Shown: positions 34,423 to 43,166 of the stretch, piece after piece | Layout: every line of letters starts with the position of its first letter | Numbering within the stretch: position 1 is the stretch's first letter | Source: Planctomicrobium piriforme | Lineage (GTDB): Bacteria > Planctomycetota > Planctomycetia > Planctomycetales > Planctomycetaceae | Direction of reading: 5' to 3' | Length of the DNA: 44,744 nt | NCBI GenBank assembly: GCA_945860955.1 | Contig: CAMATH010000065.1 | Location: 1-44,744, forward strand | Notes under the pieces: model-generated | The model's database searches: none | Seen by the model: the letters and a program-made list of their open reading frames with translations, nothing else | What the model was told of the DNA's origin: nothing | Made by a program: the position numbers and the translations under genes

Positions 34423-34452
34423 CCTCCGCTCGTGTTTCGTCGTGTGATTCAG

Positions 34453-34487
34453 CAACCCCGGTCGAATTCGACCGGGGTTGTTTTTTT
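34453..34487 (+). terminator. Strong palindromic terminator after hppA
   Basis: A perfect 28-base palindrome (34453-34480, CAACCCCGGTCGAA and its complement) is followed directly by seven T. This is a textbook intrinsic terminator 31 bases after the hppA stop. Confidence 0.92.
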
Positions 34488-34680
34488 ATTTCACGAGAGG
34501 GGTAAGATCGGATATTCATTGAAATTGATTTTGGACGAGTAACAAGGAGTACCGTGCCGGGTGTATCCGTTCCATTTCGTCCCCCCGGGTGGCGCGGTAG
34601 ACTTCGCATTGCGCCACGCCCCGGCGTTCCTCGGGTCGCGCGCTGTTTCTCCATCCTCCGACAATTCAGGACGTCGCACC

Positions 34681-36099
34681 ATGGCTTCACGCTCCCGTTC
34701 CGCCGCTTCCAGTTCCTCCCGTCGTGATTTCCTGAAACAGGCGTCGCTCGCCGCGCTGGCGGGGGCTTCGCTCCCGTATTGGGCCACTGCGGAATCGGCC
34801 CACGGCTTCACGCTCGCGAACGACCGACCGGTTGTCGGTTGCATCGGCACGGGGGATCGCTGGCGCGGGGGAATTGGCCCGAATGTCATGAATTTTGGCG
34901 ATGTTGTCGCGGTGTGCGACGTCGACGCGAATCATGTCGGCGCGGGACGCGAGCAGGTTCGCAACACGCAAGGGAAACGCGGCGTCGATCGGGAAGTCTC
35001 GATGCACGAAGACTATCGAGCGATCCTCGACCGCAAAGACATCGACGTGGTCACAATCGTCACCCCCGATCACTGGCACAGCAAGATCGCGATAGAAGCG
35101 ATGCAGGCGGGCAAAGACGTTTATTGCGAAAAGCCACTGACGCTGACCATCAACGAAGGGAAGCAGATCATCAGCGTGCTGAAGCAAACCAACCGCGTGT
35201 TCCAGGTGGGGACGCAGCAGCGCAGCGAAATGGGAAACAAAGACGTCCCCCAGTTCTTTCTCACGGCCGTCGCGCTGGTTCACGCCGGCCGACTGGGGAA
35301 GATCAACAAAGTCACCTGCGCGATTGGTCAGGCACCGGGGAGTGGCGAACTCCAGACCGTGGAAGTTCCGAAGGGACTCAATTGGAATCTCTGGCTCGGA
35401 CAGGCTCCAGTTGTCGACTACGTCTCTGGTCCCAAACCCGAACGGGGCTATCCTCAGACCCGGTGCCACTACGAATTCCGCTGGTGGTACGAATACTCGG
35501 GAGGCAAGATGACCGACTGGGGGGCGCACCATGTCGATATCGCCCAGTGGGCGATTGGCATGGACAACTCCGGTCCCGTTTCCGTCGAGGGAACGGCAGA
35601 ACACCCCTGTCCGATGAAGGACGGGGTGCCACAGGTCACCAACCGCTACAACGCGGCGACCAAGTTCCACGTCAAGTGCGTGTTCCCCAACGGCGTCGAG
35701 TTGAACATCGTCGATTCGCACCCCGAATTTGACAACGGCATTCTCTTCGAGGGGACGGAAGCCCGGCTGTTCGTCAATCGCGGCAAGATCACCGGCAAGC
35801 CGATCGAGGATCTGAAGACGAATCCGTTGCCTGAAGACGCGCTGGTGAAGCTGTATAAGGGAAAGAAGCCCGGCAGTCACATGGGGAACTTCTTTGAGTG
35901 CCTGCGCAGCCGGGAGCAGCCGATCTCCGACGTCTTCACGCACCACCGCGCGATGACGACCTGCCATCTGGCGAACATCGCGATCCGGCTGGGACGAAAG
36001 CTCGAATGGGATCCGGTGACGGAACACATTCTGAACGACCAAGACGCGGCTCAGTGGGAAGCCCGCGAGCAGCGCAAGGGATTTGAAATTGTTGTGTGA
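34681..36099 (+). CDS. Gfo/Idh/MocA family oxidoreductase with Tat signal
   Basis: A 472-residue NAD(P)-dependent oxidoreductase exported by the Tat pathway. The N-terminus has [20 protein letters not shown], a twin-arginine signal. The Rossmann domain begins [14 protein letters not shown], and the family motif EKPLTL (in [16 protein letters not shown]) follows, with catalytic-site candidate Lys in that motif. The C-terminal beta-sheet domain includes [28 protein letters not shown], typical of the planctomycete exported branch. Substrates are likely sugars or inositols, but specificity is unknown. The ATG at 34681 is preferred over a GTG at 34561 because it gives a Tat signal near the N-terminus with AGGA nine bases upstream. 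It stands alone after the hppA terminator. Confidence 0.92.
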   Translation: MASRSRSAASSSSRRDFLKQASLAALAGASLPYWATAESAHGFTLANDRPVVGCIGTGDRWRGGIGPNVMNFGDVVAVCDVDANHVGAGREQVRNTQGKRGVDREVSMHEDYRAILDRKDIDVVTIVTPDHWHSKIAIEAMQAGKDVYCEKPLTLTINEGKQIISVLKQTNRVFQVGTQQRSEMGNKDVPQFFLTAVALVHAGRLGKINKVTCAIGQAPGSGELQTVEVPKGLNWNLWLGQAPVVDYVSGPKPERGYPQTRCHYEFRWWYEYSGGKMTDWGAHHVDIAQWAIGMDNSGPVSVEGTAEHPCPMKDGVPQVTNRYNAATKFHVKCVFPNGVELNIVDSHPEFDNGILFEGTEARLFVNRGKITGKPIEDLKTNPLPEDALVKLYKGKKPGSHMGNFFECLRSREQPISDVFTHHRAMTTCHLANIAIRLGRKLEWDPVTEHILNDQDAAQWEAREQRKGFEIVV

Positions 36100-36167
36100 G
36101 GCGCCGGTGTGTCGGTGAAATCGCTGCTCGGTTCGCTGGTTGTTACAGACAACGCACGGGCGACGCA

Positions 36168-36184
36168 GGGGGCTGATGCCCCCC
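36168..36184. repeat. Short hairpin in the gap between convergent genes
   Basis: GGGGGC (36168-36173) and GCCCCC (36178-36183) flank a TGAT loop. It lies between the convergent ends of the oxidoreductase and SDR genes and may act as a weak two-way transcription block or be one of the intergenic hairpin repeats seen in planctomycetes. Confidence 0.4.
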
Positions 36185-36198
36185 GCTCGCCTGGGGCG

Positions 36199-36966
36199 TT
36201 AAAACGTTCCTGCCAGGGTGCCGCCGTCGACGACCAGGACGGTCCCCGTGATGTAACTGCCGGCGTCCGAAGCCAAGAGCAATGCCGGGCCGGCGAGTTC
36301 GCGTGGGTCACCCCAGCGACCGACCGCCGTCCGGTCGGCGAACGCCTGCTTTTCCGCCGCCGTCAAGACCGATCCCGGGAGGTCGGTCAAAAACGGTCCG
36401 GGGGCGATGCAATTCACCGTGATGCCGTGCCGGCCCAGATCGAGGGCGCTCGCGCGGGCGAGACCCAGCAAGGCCGACTTGGTCGCCGAGTACGCGTTTC
36501 GGCCTCCCTTGGATGCCAATCCCATGATCGACGAGATGTGAATCACCCGACCCCACTGGCGTTCCTTCATCTGGGGAACGAGCGCCCGCGTGAGCGCCAT
36601 GCAACTCGACAGATTGAGTTCGACGATCCGGTCCCAGTCCGTGTCGGTAATGACATCAATCGCCTGGGGCACATTGCTCCCGGCGTTGTTGACCAGAACG
36701 TCGACCCGTCCGAATTTCTTCAGGACCGCTTCCGCCAGACGGGGGCACTCTGCCCTTTGGGACATGTCGGCGGTTGTCCAGGCGACGTCGGCCGACGTTT
36801 TCGCCCGAATCTCGGCTGCCGCCGCTTCGAGCTCGTCTCCATGTCGGCTGCACAAAAAAACGCTGGCCCCGGCCTCGGCGAATCCGAGCGCCATCGCCTT
36901 GCCCAGTCCCTTGCTCCCCCCGGTCACGAGAGCCACACGCCCCGTCAGGTTAAACAACGGATGCAT
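36199..36966 (-). CDS. Short-chain dehydrogenase/reductase (SDR), FabG/gluconate-dehydrogenase-like
   Basis: A 255-residue classical SDR that would oxidise or reduce an alcohol/ketone with NAD(P). The cofactor motif TGGSKGLG (residues 15-22), NNAG (about 90-93), catalytic Ser in HISSIMG and YSATKSA (Tyr and Lys) are all present, and APGPF follows. Length is typical. The ATG at 36966 overlaps the stop of the TM2 gene (TAATG), so both are co-translated. The C-terminus ends GGTLAGTF. Closest named relatives by motif are gluconate 5-dehydrogenase and FabG, but the substrate cannot be fixed. Confidence 0.92.
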   Translation of the reverse strand: MHPLFNLTGRVALVTGGSKGLGKAMALGFAEAGASVFLCSRHGDELEAAAAEIRAKTSADVAWTTADMSQRAECPRLAEAVLKKFGRVDVLVNNAGSNVPQAIDVITDTDWDRIVELNLSSCMALTRALVPQMKERQWGRVIHISSIMGLASKGGRNAYSATKSALLGLARASALDLGRHGITVNCIAPGPFLTDLPGSVLTAAEKQAFADRTAVGRWGDPRELAGPALLLASDAGSYITGTVLVVDGGTLAGTF

Positions 36967-37241
36967 TAGAACCAGTCTTTCTGATCGAGGGCGTAGGTTT
37001 GGTAGAAGTCGTCGTCCGATTTGGTCAGGTAGAGAATGCCCTCAATCAGGCCAATCGGCCCCATGATCAGAGAGCCAATCGAGCAGGTGGCGACGGTGAC
37101 CAGCAGCATGATCAAACCGGGCGTCGTCTTTCCCAGAATGAACTTGTGAACTCCGAGAGAGCCGAGCAGGATTCCACAAATTCCCGCGGCCACTTTCTTA
37201 CCCACAAACGATTCTTTTGATTCGGGCACGCCGTCTGACAT
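36966..37241 (-). CDS. TM2 domain-containing membrane protein
   Basis: A 91-residue protein with two membrane helices separated by a short loop. The TM2 domain signature is visible: KKVAAGICGILLGSLGVHKFILGKTTPGLIMLL, with the G-x-H-x-F-x-L-G pattern, then SIGSLIMGPIGLIEGILYL. Function of TM2 proteins in bacteria is unknown. The ATG at 37241 has AGG nine bases upstream. Its stop overlaps the SDR start, which makes them an operon. It diverges from the lipid-kinase gene. Confidence 0.88.
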   Translation of the reverse strand: MSDGVPESKESFVGKKVAAGICGILLGSLGVHKFILGKTTPGLIMLLVTVATCSIGSLIMGPIGLIEGILYLTKSDDDFYQTYALDQKDWF

Positions 37242-37434
37242 GATTCCAACCTGTACGGGGGACGGTTCGGTGGATTCGAACCACGCGAATCCAATGTGAC
37301 CCCAAGGCTATCCCCGATCGAAGGCAAAAGTCAACGACATGCGCATCGAAACCGAATCGCGTATACTCGCGTGTGCTTCGACAACCTCCGAATCCGTCCA
37401 CGCGAGACCGTCCCGAATCCGGAACTCGGTGGCC

Positions 37435-38382
37435 ATGTCTACAATTTCCATGTCCACGCCCGGTCAGCCCCCCCGCGATATTGTGATCTGGAATCCTCGT
37501 TCCGGAAAACGGAGGGGAGCGAAACGGATCGCCGAGTTGCGACAGGCGTTGTCCGACCGAGCCGACTTTTGGACGACCGAAGGGCCACGTCACGCCGTCG
37601 AATTGGCCCGTCGCGCTGTGGAACAGGGGGCGAGACGAATCTTCGCGGCGGGGGGGGATGGAACCGTACACGAAGTCGCGAATGGCCTGATCGCGACCGG
37701 AGCGACCGACGTCGAACTCGTTCTCGCGCCAATCGGGTCCGCGAACGATTACGCGTTCAGTATCGCCCGGGAATTGCAAGAATCGGGACTGCCGCCCGAA
37801 ACGCCACTGTCGGTGGACGTGGGAGAAGTGCGGGGGGGAGACGGTCGAACGATGTACTTCATCGACGCGTTGGGACTGGGGCTCAACGGCCGAGTGACCG
37901 TCGAGGCGCAGCGAATCGCCTGGCTGCAAGGGTTGCTACTGTATGGATTGGCCACAGTACGGGCACTGGCCAAGATGAAGAAGTCGCCGATCATGAGTGT
38001 GCAGTGGAACGGGGGAATTCCCGTGGTGGGGCCGACGTTATTGCTCAGTGTGCTGATCGGGAGACGGGAGGGGAATTTTCCGTTGGCACCACGTGCGAAA
38101 CTTGGGGATGGGTGGTTCGACTTCGTCCATGCGGCGGTCGAATCACGCTGGGAGGCACTTCGACTCTTGCCTCGGGTGGCGCTGTTTGGGCCGCCCGCCA
38201 ATCACCCCCGAGTCAGTCTGGGCCTCTGCCAGTCAGTTCGTGTGATGACTCCTGAGCCGCTGACCGTCCACACCGACGGGGAGATTTTTTGCCGAGACTC
38301 GGATGGCGTGACGGAATTGGACATCCAACTGCTTCCCAGGCGGCTGACGGTGCGTTTGTGGAATTCGCGTGGCGGAAGGTGA
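37435..38382 (+). CDS. Diacylglycerol/sphingosine-kinase-like lipid kinase
   Basis: A 315-residue kinase of the DAGK catalytic family (YegS/DgkB type), which phosphorylates lipids such as diacylglycerol at the membrane. The nucleotide-binding GGDGTVHEV (about 74-82) and the following APIGSANDYA (about 101-110) are characteristic, as is the N-terminal IVIWNPRSGKRRG. The C-terminal beta-sandwich domain contains VHTDGEIF, the usual end motif. The ATG at 37435 is chosen; the frame extends to 37339 and a second ATG lies at 37450. The lipid substrate is unknown. Confidence 0.88.
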   Translation: MSTISMSTPGQPPRDIVIWNPRSGKRRGAKRIAELRQALSDRADFWTTEGPRHAVELARRAVEQGARRIFAAGGDGTVHEVANGLIATGATDVELVLAPIGSANDYAFSIARELQESGLPPETPLSVDVGEVRGGDGRTMYFIDALGLGLNGRVTVEAQRIAWLQGLLLYGLATVRALAKMKKSPIMSVQWNGGIPVVGPTLLLSVLIGRREGNFPLAPRAKLGDGWFDFVHAAVESRWEALRLLPRVALFGPPANHPRVSLGLCQSVRVMTPEPLTVHTDGEIFCRDSDGVTELDIQLLPRRLTVRLWNSRGGR

Positions 38383-38721
38383 AGTATTGACGCGGGCCAG
38401 CGCCCGTCAGTAATCGGTAACTGATCGTGGCCGTCGGAACTGCGCAGTCCGATCGGAGTGTCCGACAAATCACAGGAACTCAATCTCACGCATTCGGATT
38501 GGCCCGCACAGTTTGCCTGAGCGGTCACAATTACCTGACTGGGACGCTCCGCCAATCCTGCCACAGAGACTCCGCGATCCAGGGCAGGCTGCGCAATTTG
38601 CTCATGCGGATTCAAAACCGTTGACGAATTCTACGATGAACGATTCGTCTCGCGAGATTCACTCGACAGACGGTTCGCTTGAACTCCTCATCTCGCCCAC
38701 CGACAGGGCTCAGGTTGATCC
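38383..38721. other. Intergenic stretch without a convincing gene
   Basis: Between the lipid-kinase and FHA-protein genes. It begins with a short imperfect hairpin at 38388-38409 that may end kinase transcription. Open frames here are short and have no recognisable product. Confidence 0.5.
38388..38409 (+). repeat. Imperfect hairpin after the lipid-kinase gene
   Basis: TGAC-G-CGGGC pairs with GCCCG-TCA around CAGC, with one bulged base. It follows the stop by five bases. No T-run is present. Confidence 0.4.
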
Positions 38722-39645
38722 ATGGTTGCGTCTGAACTTTCCGCGACCCCGCAATATTCCACCGGAACGCCGCGCGGCGTTCTGGCTAGCGAGGCCCATC
38801 TGCTGCTGGAAATCACCAGAGGGCGAACGCGGTTTCCACTCCGTCCCGTGCGCGGACCTCGATACCTGATTGGTGCTGCGGTCACGTGTGACCTGCGTTT
38901 GGGGGGTGAAGGGATGCCCGCCCTGCACAGCCTGATCACCAACGAGGATCAAGTGTGTGAACTGGAAGCGATCGCCGCTGAGCCGGCGTTACGAGTCAAT
39001 GGACAAGTGGTCCAGTCAGTACGCCTCAAGGATGGCGATGTCATTGAGATTGGCGAAGTGGAGTTGACCGCCCGAATGGTCGCGGGGCGCACTCCCGCGG
39101 GTGTCGCGCCGATGGAAATCGAGATGAGCGATGACCGTCCTTTGAGCGAACTCACAGCGAGCGAGCTGGTTCAGCGAATTGAGGCCGAACAGTACGAAGT
39201 CGACCAGTTTGAACAGGGACGTCGCGCGGGAGCCGCTACGCTCATGGCCGACCTGCGCCGGTTGCAGCGTCAGACTCCGGAACCATCACGCGTCGACAGT
39301 GGAACGACGCCGGTTCGCGGGCCGCACTTCGCACCGGTCGCCGACACGGGCCGTGATCTGCGAGGCGCGACGTCGGCTCGCTCCAACGGACCGATTGACC
39401 CTGTGCAGGGAGGCGACCTGGTGGACCTCGCTGAACAACTCGCCGCTCTTTCGGACGAGTTGAAACTGAGTCTGGCGGGGGTCGGAGAACGGGAAGGGGA
39501 ATACACCCAGTCGCTGACACAGTTGCTGGAAATGCAGCAACGGCTCGCGGAACAGCTCGCCGAGGTTACGGAATCGGTCGACCGCCTCCGTGAACAACAA
39601 GAGCGATCCACGTATGAACCGGTCCGACCGAGGGTGATCGCGTAA
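38722..39645 (+). CDS. FHA-like domain protein with coiled-coil C-terminus
   Basis: A 307-residue soluble protein. Residues about 45-118 look like an FHA phosphothreonine-binding domain: RYLIGAAVTCDLRL (the R-x-x-x-G strand), a following HSLI, and LRVNGQVVQSVRLKDGDVIEIGEVEL with the L-x-x-G-D-x-I-x-I-G signature. The expected Ser-x-x-His is present only in part (ALHSLI). The rest has charged, helical segments (about 135-175 and 225-295), the last being a likely coiled coil (LAEQLAEVTESVDRLREQQ). No signal peptide is seen. A signalling or scaffold role is inferred from the domain. The ATG at 38722 has AGG seven bases upstream. Confidence 0.75.
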   Translation: MVASELSATPQYSTGTPRGVLASEAHLLLEITRGRTRFPLRPVRGPRYLIGAAVTCDLRLGGEGMPALHSLITNEDQVCELEAIAAEPALRVNGQVVQSVRLKDGDVIEIGEVELTARMVAGRTPAGVAPMEIEMSDDRPLSELTASELVQRIEAEQYEVDQFEQGRRAGAATLMADLRRLQRQTPEPSRVDSGTTPVRGPHFAPVADTGRDLRGATSARSNGPIDPVQGGDLVDLAEQLAALSDELKLSLAGVGEREGEYTQSLTQLLEMQQRLAEQLAEVTESVDRLREQQERSTYEPVRPRVIA

Positions 39646-39677
39646 CGCACACGGTTCCGCGTACGACGAAAATACGA

Positions 39678-39721
39678 AACCGGCGGTGGCGATGTCGCGA
39701 CGGACATCTTCACCGCCGGTT
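39678..39721. terminator. Bidirectional terminator hairpin between convergent genes
   Basis: AACCGGCGGTG (39678-39688) pairs with CACCGCCGGTT (39711-39721), and GATGTC/GACATC extends the stem inside the loop. It lies between the convergent stops of the FHA and cadherin-like genes, with short T-rich ends on both sides. Confidence 0.7.
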
Positions 39722-39740
39722 GGTTTTGACGATCTTGCGA

Positions 39741-42098
39741 TCACGTATTGATCAGGTTGATGTTCTTCTCGAGATCGAGGCTCGCGGCTCCGAGGTCGTC
39801 TGTCAGCGAGAATCGCACCCGGCGTTGTCCGTTCGTGGTGATGGTCCCCGTCAGCTTGTAGGTGATGGTCCGCACCAGTGCCTGCACTGCGGCCGTCGTT
39901 GCGCTGCTGTTGAACGTCACCGTCAACGCGGTTCCACCGGCTCCTCCGGCGAAACTGCCAATCACAATTCCACCGTAGGTGACATCGGTCCCGGCGACTC
40001 CAATCTTCCCGGCGGTCGTTCCCTGATTGGTAATCGCGAGCAGATCGTCCACGGTTCCCCCGGCAACCAGGCTCACCACCAGCAGTCCGCCGTTGAAGTT
40101 GGTCGAATCGACGTCGACCACCGTCGCGGTCGCGGCCAGCGTTGTCGCCGCCCCTCCCTCGGTGTGTGTGACGTCGGCACCGAAGCTTCCGATCGTCGGA
40201 GCGCCGTTGATCGGCGTGACCACGATTTGCTTCGTCGAGACGACGCTTGTCCCGCCATCTCCATCGGTCAGAACAAAACTGACGGTCCGTGTGGCGGCTG
40301 TGGGATTGTCGCCCGTGTTGTGGAATCCTATCCGGCGGGCCAGGGCTTGCGCGGCGGCTGGCGACGAACTGGCGTTGAATGTGATCGTGAGTGGACCGCT
40401 CGTGGTGAAGCCGCCCGCGTACGTGCCGATCGCGACGCCACCATAACGCACCGTGGTTCCCACCAGGTCGATCTGTCCGACCGAACCCCCCTCGGGAAGA
40501 ATTGTCAGCCGGTCGGTTGTCACGCCACCCGTCAATGTGGCTTTGAATGTTCCCGCAGCGAAGTCGGAAGAGTCCACGTCGGTAATGACCATCCCGGCAT
40601 CGATCGGCGCGGAGGCCGCGTTCTCGATGTAGCTTGCCGTTCCCGCTGACGTGACGACCTGCGGCGCGTCATTCACGGCGACCACTGTCAGGTTTCGCAG
40701 TGACGGCAGACTGGTTCCTCCGTCACCGTCAGTCACAACCGAACGAATCACACGAATTCCCCCCACAGGCACGTCACCAGCGACACTGAACGCAACCGCC
40801 TTGACGAGCGCGGACACCGCAGCGGCATTCGCACTCGCGTTCAACGTGACGACCAGCGGCGAATTGTCGGTGACGCCACCGGTGAATGTGCCAATCGCGA
40901 CTCCGCCGTAGGTGATGACGTTCCCGGTCACACCAATCTGGCCGGCGGCGACTCCGACGTTCTTGATTTGCAGTCGGTCGGCCGCGTCGGCACCGCTGGA
41001 GATTTCAACCGTCAGAGTCCCCGTGTCAAGGTTCGTTGAGTCGACGTCGGTGACCGTCCCCGAAGCGTATACAACCACCGGGACAGCGTTTTCCTTGTAG
41101 GTCGCCGTCCCCACGGTGGTCGCGATGACCGGGGCGTCGTTCCGTTCCTGAATCGCCACCTGCCGGGTCGCCGCGACACTCGACTTTCCGTCGCCATCGT
41201 TGACGACGAACGAAATCGTGCGGGGAGCGGCTGTTGGGTTGTCGCTGGTGTTTGTGAACCCGATTCGCCGGGCGAGTGCCTGGACCATGGCGGGCGTCGC
41301 GGGGAGAGACGGATTGTTGAAGTTGATCGTGAGCGCCCCACTGGTGGTGAAGCCCCCGGCGAATGTTCCGATACTGACGCCACCGTAGAGTACGTCGACG
41401 CCGCTGATGGCAATCTGCCCGGCCCCCGTTCCTTCGGAAACAATCGTGAGGCGGTTTGTTGACAGAATTCCAGTTGTGATCGAGATCTTCAACGATCCGG
41501 TCTGGAAGTCGGGCGAATCGATATCGGTGATGACGATCTGCGAATCAATGATCTCGGCGTTCGCGTTCTCGGTGTAAATCACTGTGCCAGAACTGGTCGC
41601 AACCACGGGGGCGTCGTTCACCGGGACAACCTTGACCTGACGCTCCACCGGCAGACTGTTCTCACCATCTCCGTCGGTCAGAGTGAATCGAATCACGCGG
41701 GTCAACGCGGTCGGGTCGTCGCCCACGTTGTCAAATGTGATGTTCTTGAGAAGCGCCGCGACGGCCGCTGGAGTCGCCGTCGTGTTCAGTGTGACAACCA
41801 GTGGCGAATTGTCGGCGATTCCACCAGAAATGGTCCCCAGGACAACGCCACCATACGTGACGGTCGCTCCCGTGACGCCAATCAGGCCTGCCGTTGTCCC
41901 CTGGTTTCGCACTCTCAGGCGATCGAGCGGTTGCGCGTTGCTGGCCAACGCGGCGGTCAGTTGTCCGCCATCAAAATTGGGAGAATCCACGTCGGCCGCG
42001 ACCGCCGTGGCGTTCATCGGCAAGGCCGCGGTGTTTTCGGTGTAGGACACAGCGGCGACCGGCAGCGTGAGAACGGGAGGGGCACCAAAGCGATCGAG
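39741..42098 (-). repeat. Five tandem modules in alternating A-B-A-B-A order
   Basis: Approximate module starts on the minus strand are 42095, 41615, 41137, 40672 and 40210. Each opens with a TENxA-like segment and contains TYGGV-like and DGDG-like motifs. Modules 1, 3 and 5 share NQGTTAG- or NVGVAAG-type segments and modules 1 and 3 share DNSPLVVTLN; modules 2 and 4 share GGFTTSG and ALARRIGF. Confidence 0.75.
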
Positions 42099-43166
42099 AA
42101 TCGTGATCGCAAACGTCTTGGTGAATGACAGACCGTCGGCGTCGGTCGTCTGCACCGTGACTGTGTAGCTGTTCTTGACTTCGAAGTCGAAGACCACGGC
42201 CGACCGAAGTTCATTGCCGACGATCTGGAACGACGCCGTGTCGCCGGAGATCAGCGAATAGGTGAAGCTGTCGGCGGTGTCGGGATCGTGCGAAGTGAAC
42301 TGGCCGATGGCGGTTCCCGCGGGAAGAATCTCGCCGATCGTATTCGCCGACAGCGAGAGCCCTACGGGACTCTCATTGACATTGGTCACCTGCACCGTAA
42401 TGTCTTGCAGTGTGGTTCCTCCGTCTCCGTCGTCAGCCAGAATCTGGACCTCGTAGAGGTTGTCGCCGTTGGCATCGGCCGGAGCTTCCCGATTGGGAGC
42501 CGACACAAACGTCAAGACTCCGCCGCTGGTCAAGGCAAACAACGACTGGTCGGCACCACCGACCAGGGAATACGTGATTGTCTGCGCCGGCAGGTCGGCG
42601 TCGGTCGCGACCACGGTTTCCACCGCGGTCGAATTCTCCACCACGTTCACACTCGCGCTGGTGGTGAAGACAGGGCTGTTGTCGTTGACCGGAGTGACCT
42701 GAATCGACATGTCGAGCGCCTTGGTCCCGCCATGCGAATCGTCGGCGGTAATCTGGACGGCATAGCTGTTGCCGTGCTGTCCCTCATAGTCTGGTGCCGA
42801 CTTGAAGCTCAACGCGCCGGTCGCATTGTTGATGTCAAACAACCCCGCGTCCGCCCCCCCGGTTATGGAGTAGCTGACCGACTCCTTCGGAGTTCCGAAG
42901 ACACGGAACGCGCCGGCCGTCGCCTGGCCGGTACGCCAGGCGTCGTTGAACTGCCCCAACACCAGGTCGGCCCGCGGCGCAGAGATGTCCTGATTGTTGC
43001 CAATCCAGACCATCGAACTGTTGGGAATCGCGTCGTGCATCACGACCCAATATTGATGCCCCGCGATCAGCGTGGGGGCGGTCGCCGCCGGGGCGGGAAG
43101 CGAACGAATACCGACGCTGGTCGGAATCCAGCCGTTCCCGGACTTCGTCCGGGCGACGATCCACAA
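39741..43166 (-). CDS. Cadherin-like repeat protein, probably lacking its N-terminus
   Basis: A 1141-residue protein made of beta-sandwich repeats, presumably surface-exposed or secreted. After about 95 residues of unclear fold, three cadherin-type repeats follow (ending near 42095), with Ca-binding motifs such as VNDNSPVF and DADLPAQ. The C-terminal two thirds are five modules of about 155-160 residues. There is no signal peptide: the frame is open back to a stop at 43398-43400 without a better start than the TTG at 43166, and a transposase gene begins just beyond. So the true start is probably lost or lies beyond the insertion. The protein ends inside a module with no visible anchor. Adhesion is inferred. 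Confidence 0.8.
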   Translation of the reverse strand: MWIVARTKSGNGWIPTSVGIRSLPAPAATAPTLIAGHQYWVVMHDAIPNSSMVWIGNNQDISAPRADLVLGQFNDAWRTGQATAGAFRVFGTPKESVSYSITGGADAGLFDINNATGALSFKSAPDYEGQHGNSYAVQITADDSHGGTKALDMSIQVTPVNDNSPVFTTSASVNVVENSTAVETVVATDADLPAQTITYSLVGGADQSLFALTSGGVLTFVSAPNREAPADANGDNLYEVQILADDGDGGTTLQDITVQVTNVNESPVGLSLSANTIGEILPAGTAIGQFTSHDPDTADSFTYSLISGDTASFQIVGNELRSAVVFDFEVKNSYTVTVQTTDADGLSFTKTFAITILDRFGAPPVLTLPVAAVSYTENTAALPMNATAVAADVDSPNFDGGQLTAALASNAQPLDRLRVRNQGTTAGLIGVTGATVTYGGVVLGTISGGIADNSPLVVTLNTTATPAAVAALLKNITFDNVGDDPTALTRVIRFTLTDGDGENSLPVERQVKVVPVNDAPVVATSSGTVIYTENANAEIIDSQIVITDIDSPDFQTGSLKISITTGILSTNRLTIVSEGTGAGQIAISGVDVLYGGVSIGTFAGGFTTSGALTINFNNPSLPATPAMVQALARRIGFTNTSDNPTAAPRTISFVVNDGDGKSSVAATRQVAIQERNDAPVIATTVGTATYKENAVPVVVYASGTVTDVDSTNLDTGTLTVEISSGADAADRLQIKNVGVAAGQIGVTGNVITYGGVAIGTFTGGVTDNSPLVVTLNASANAAAVSALVKAVAFSVAGDVPVGGIRVIRSVVTDGDGGTSLPSLRNLTVVAVNDAPQVVTSAGTASYIENAASAPIDAGMVITDVDSSDFAAGTFKATLTGGVTTDRLTILPEGGSVGQIDLVGTTVRYGGVAIGTYAGGFTTSGPLTITFNASSSPAAAQALARRIGFHNTGDNPTAATRTVSFVLTDGDGGTSVVSTKQIVVTPINGAPTIGSFGADVTHTEGGAATTLAATATVVDVDSTNFNGGLLVVSLVAGGTVDDLLAITNQGTTAGKIGVAGTDVTYGGIVIGSFAGGAGGTALTVTFNSSATTAAVQALVRTITYKLTGTITTNGQRRVRFSLTDDLGAASLDLEKNINLINT

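Noticed and set aside
37255-37330. tRNA-like T-loop (GGTTCGAATCC on the minus strand)
   Set aside because: The T-stem has a mismatch and no matching acceptor or anticodon arm is present upstream, so it is a chance match.
38637-38869. Possible upstream extension of the FHA gene in another frame
   Set aside because: The frame has an ATG and readable sequence but runs out of phase with the FHA domain, with no sign of a frameshift in conserved sequence.
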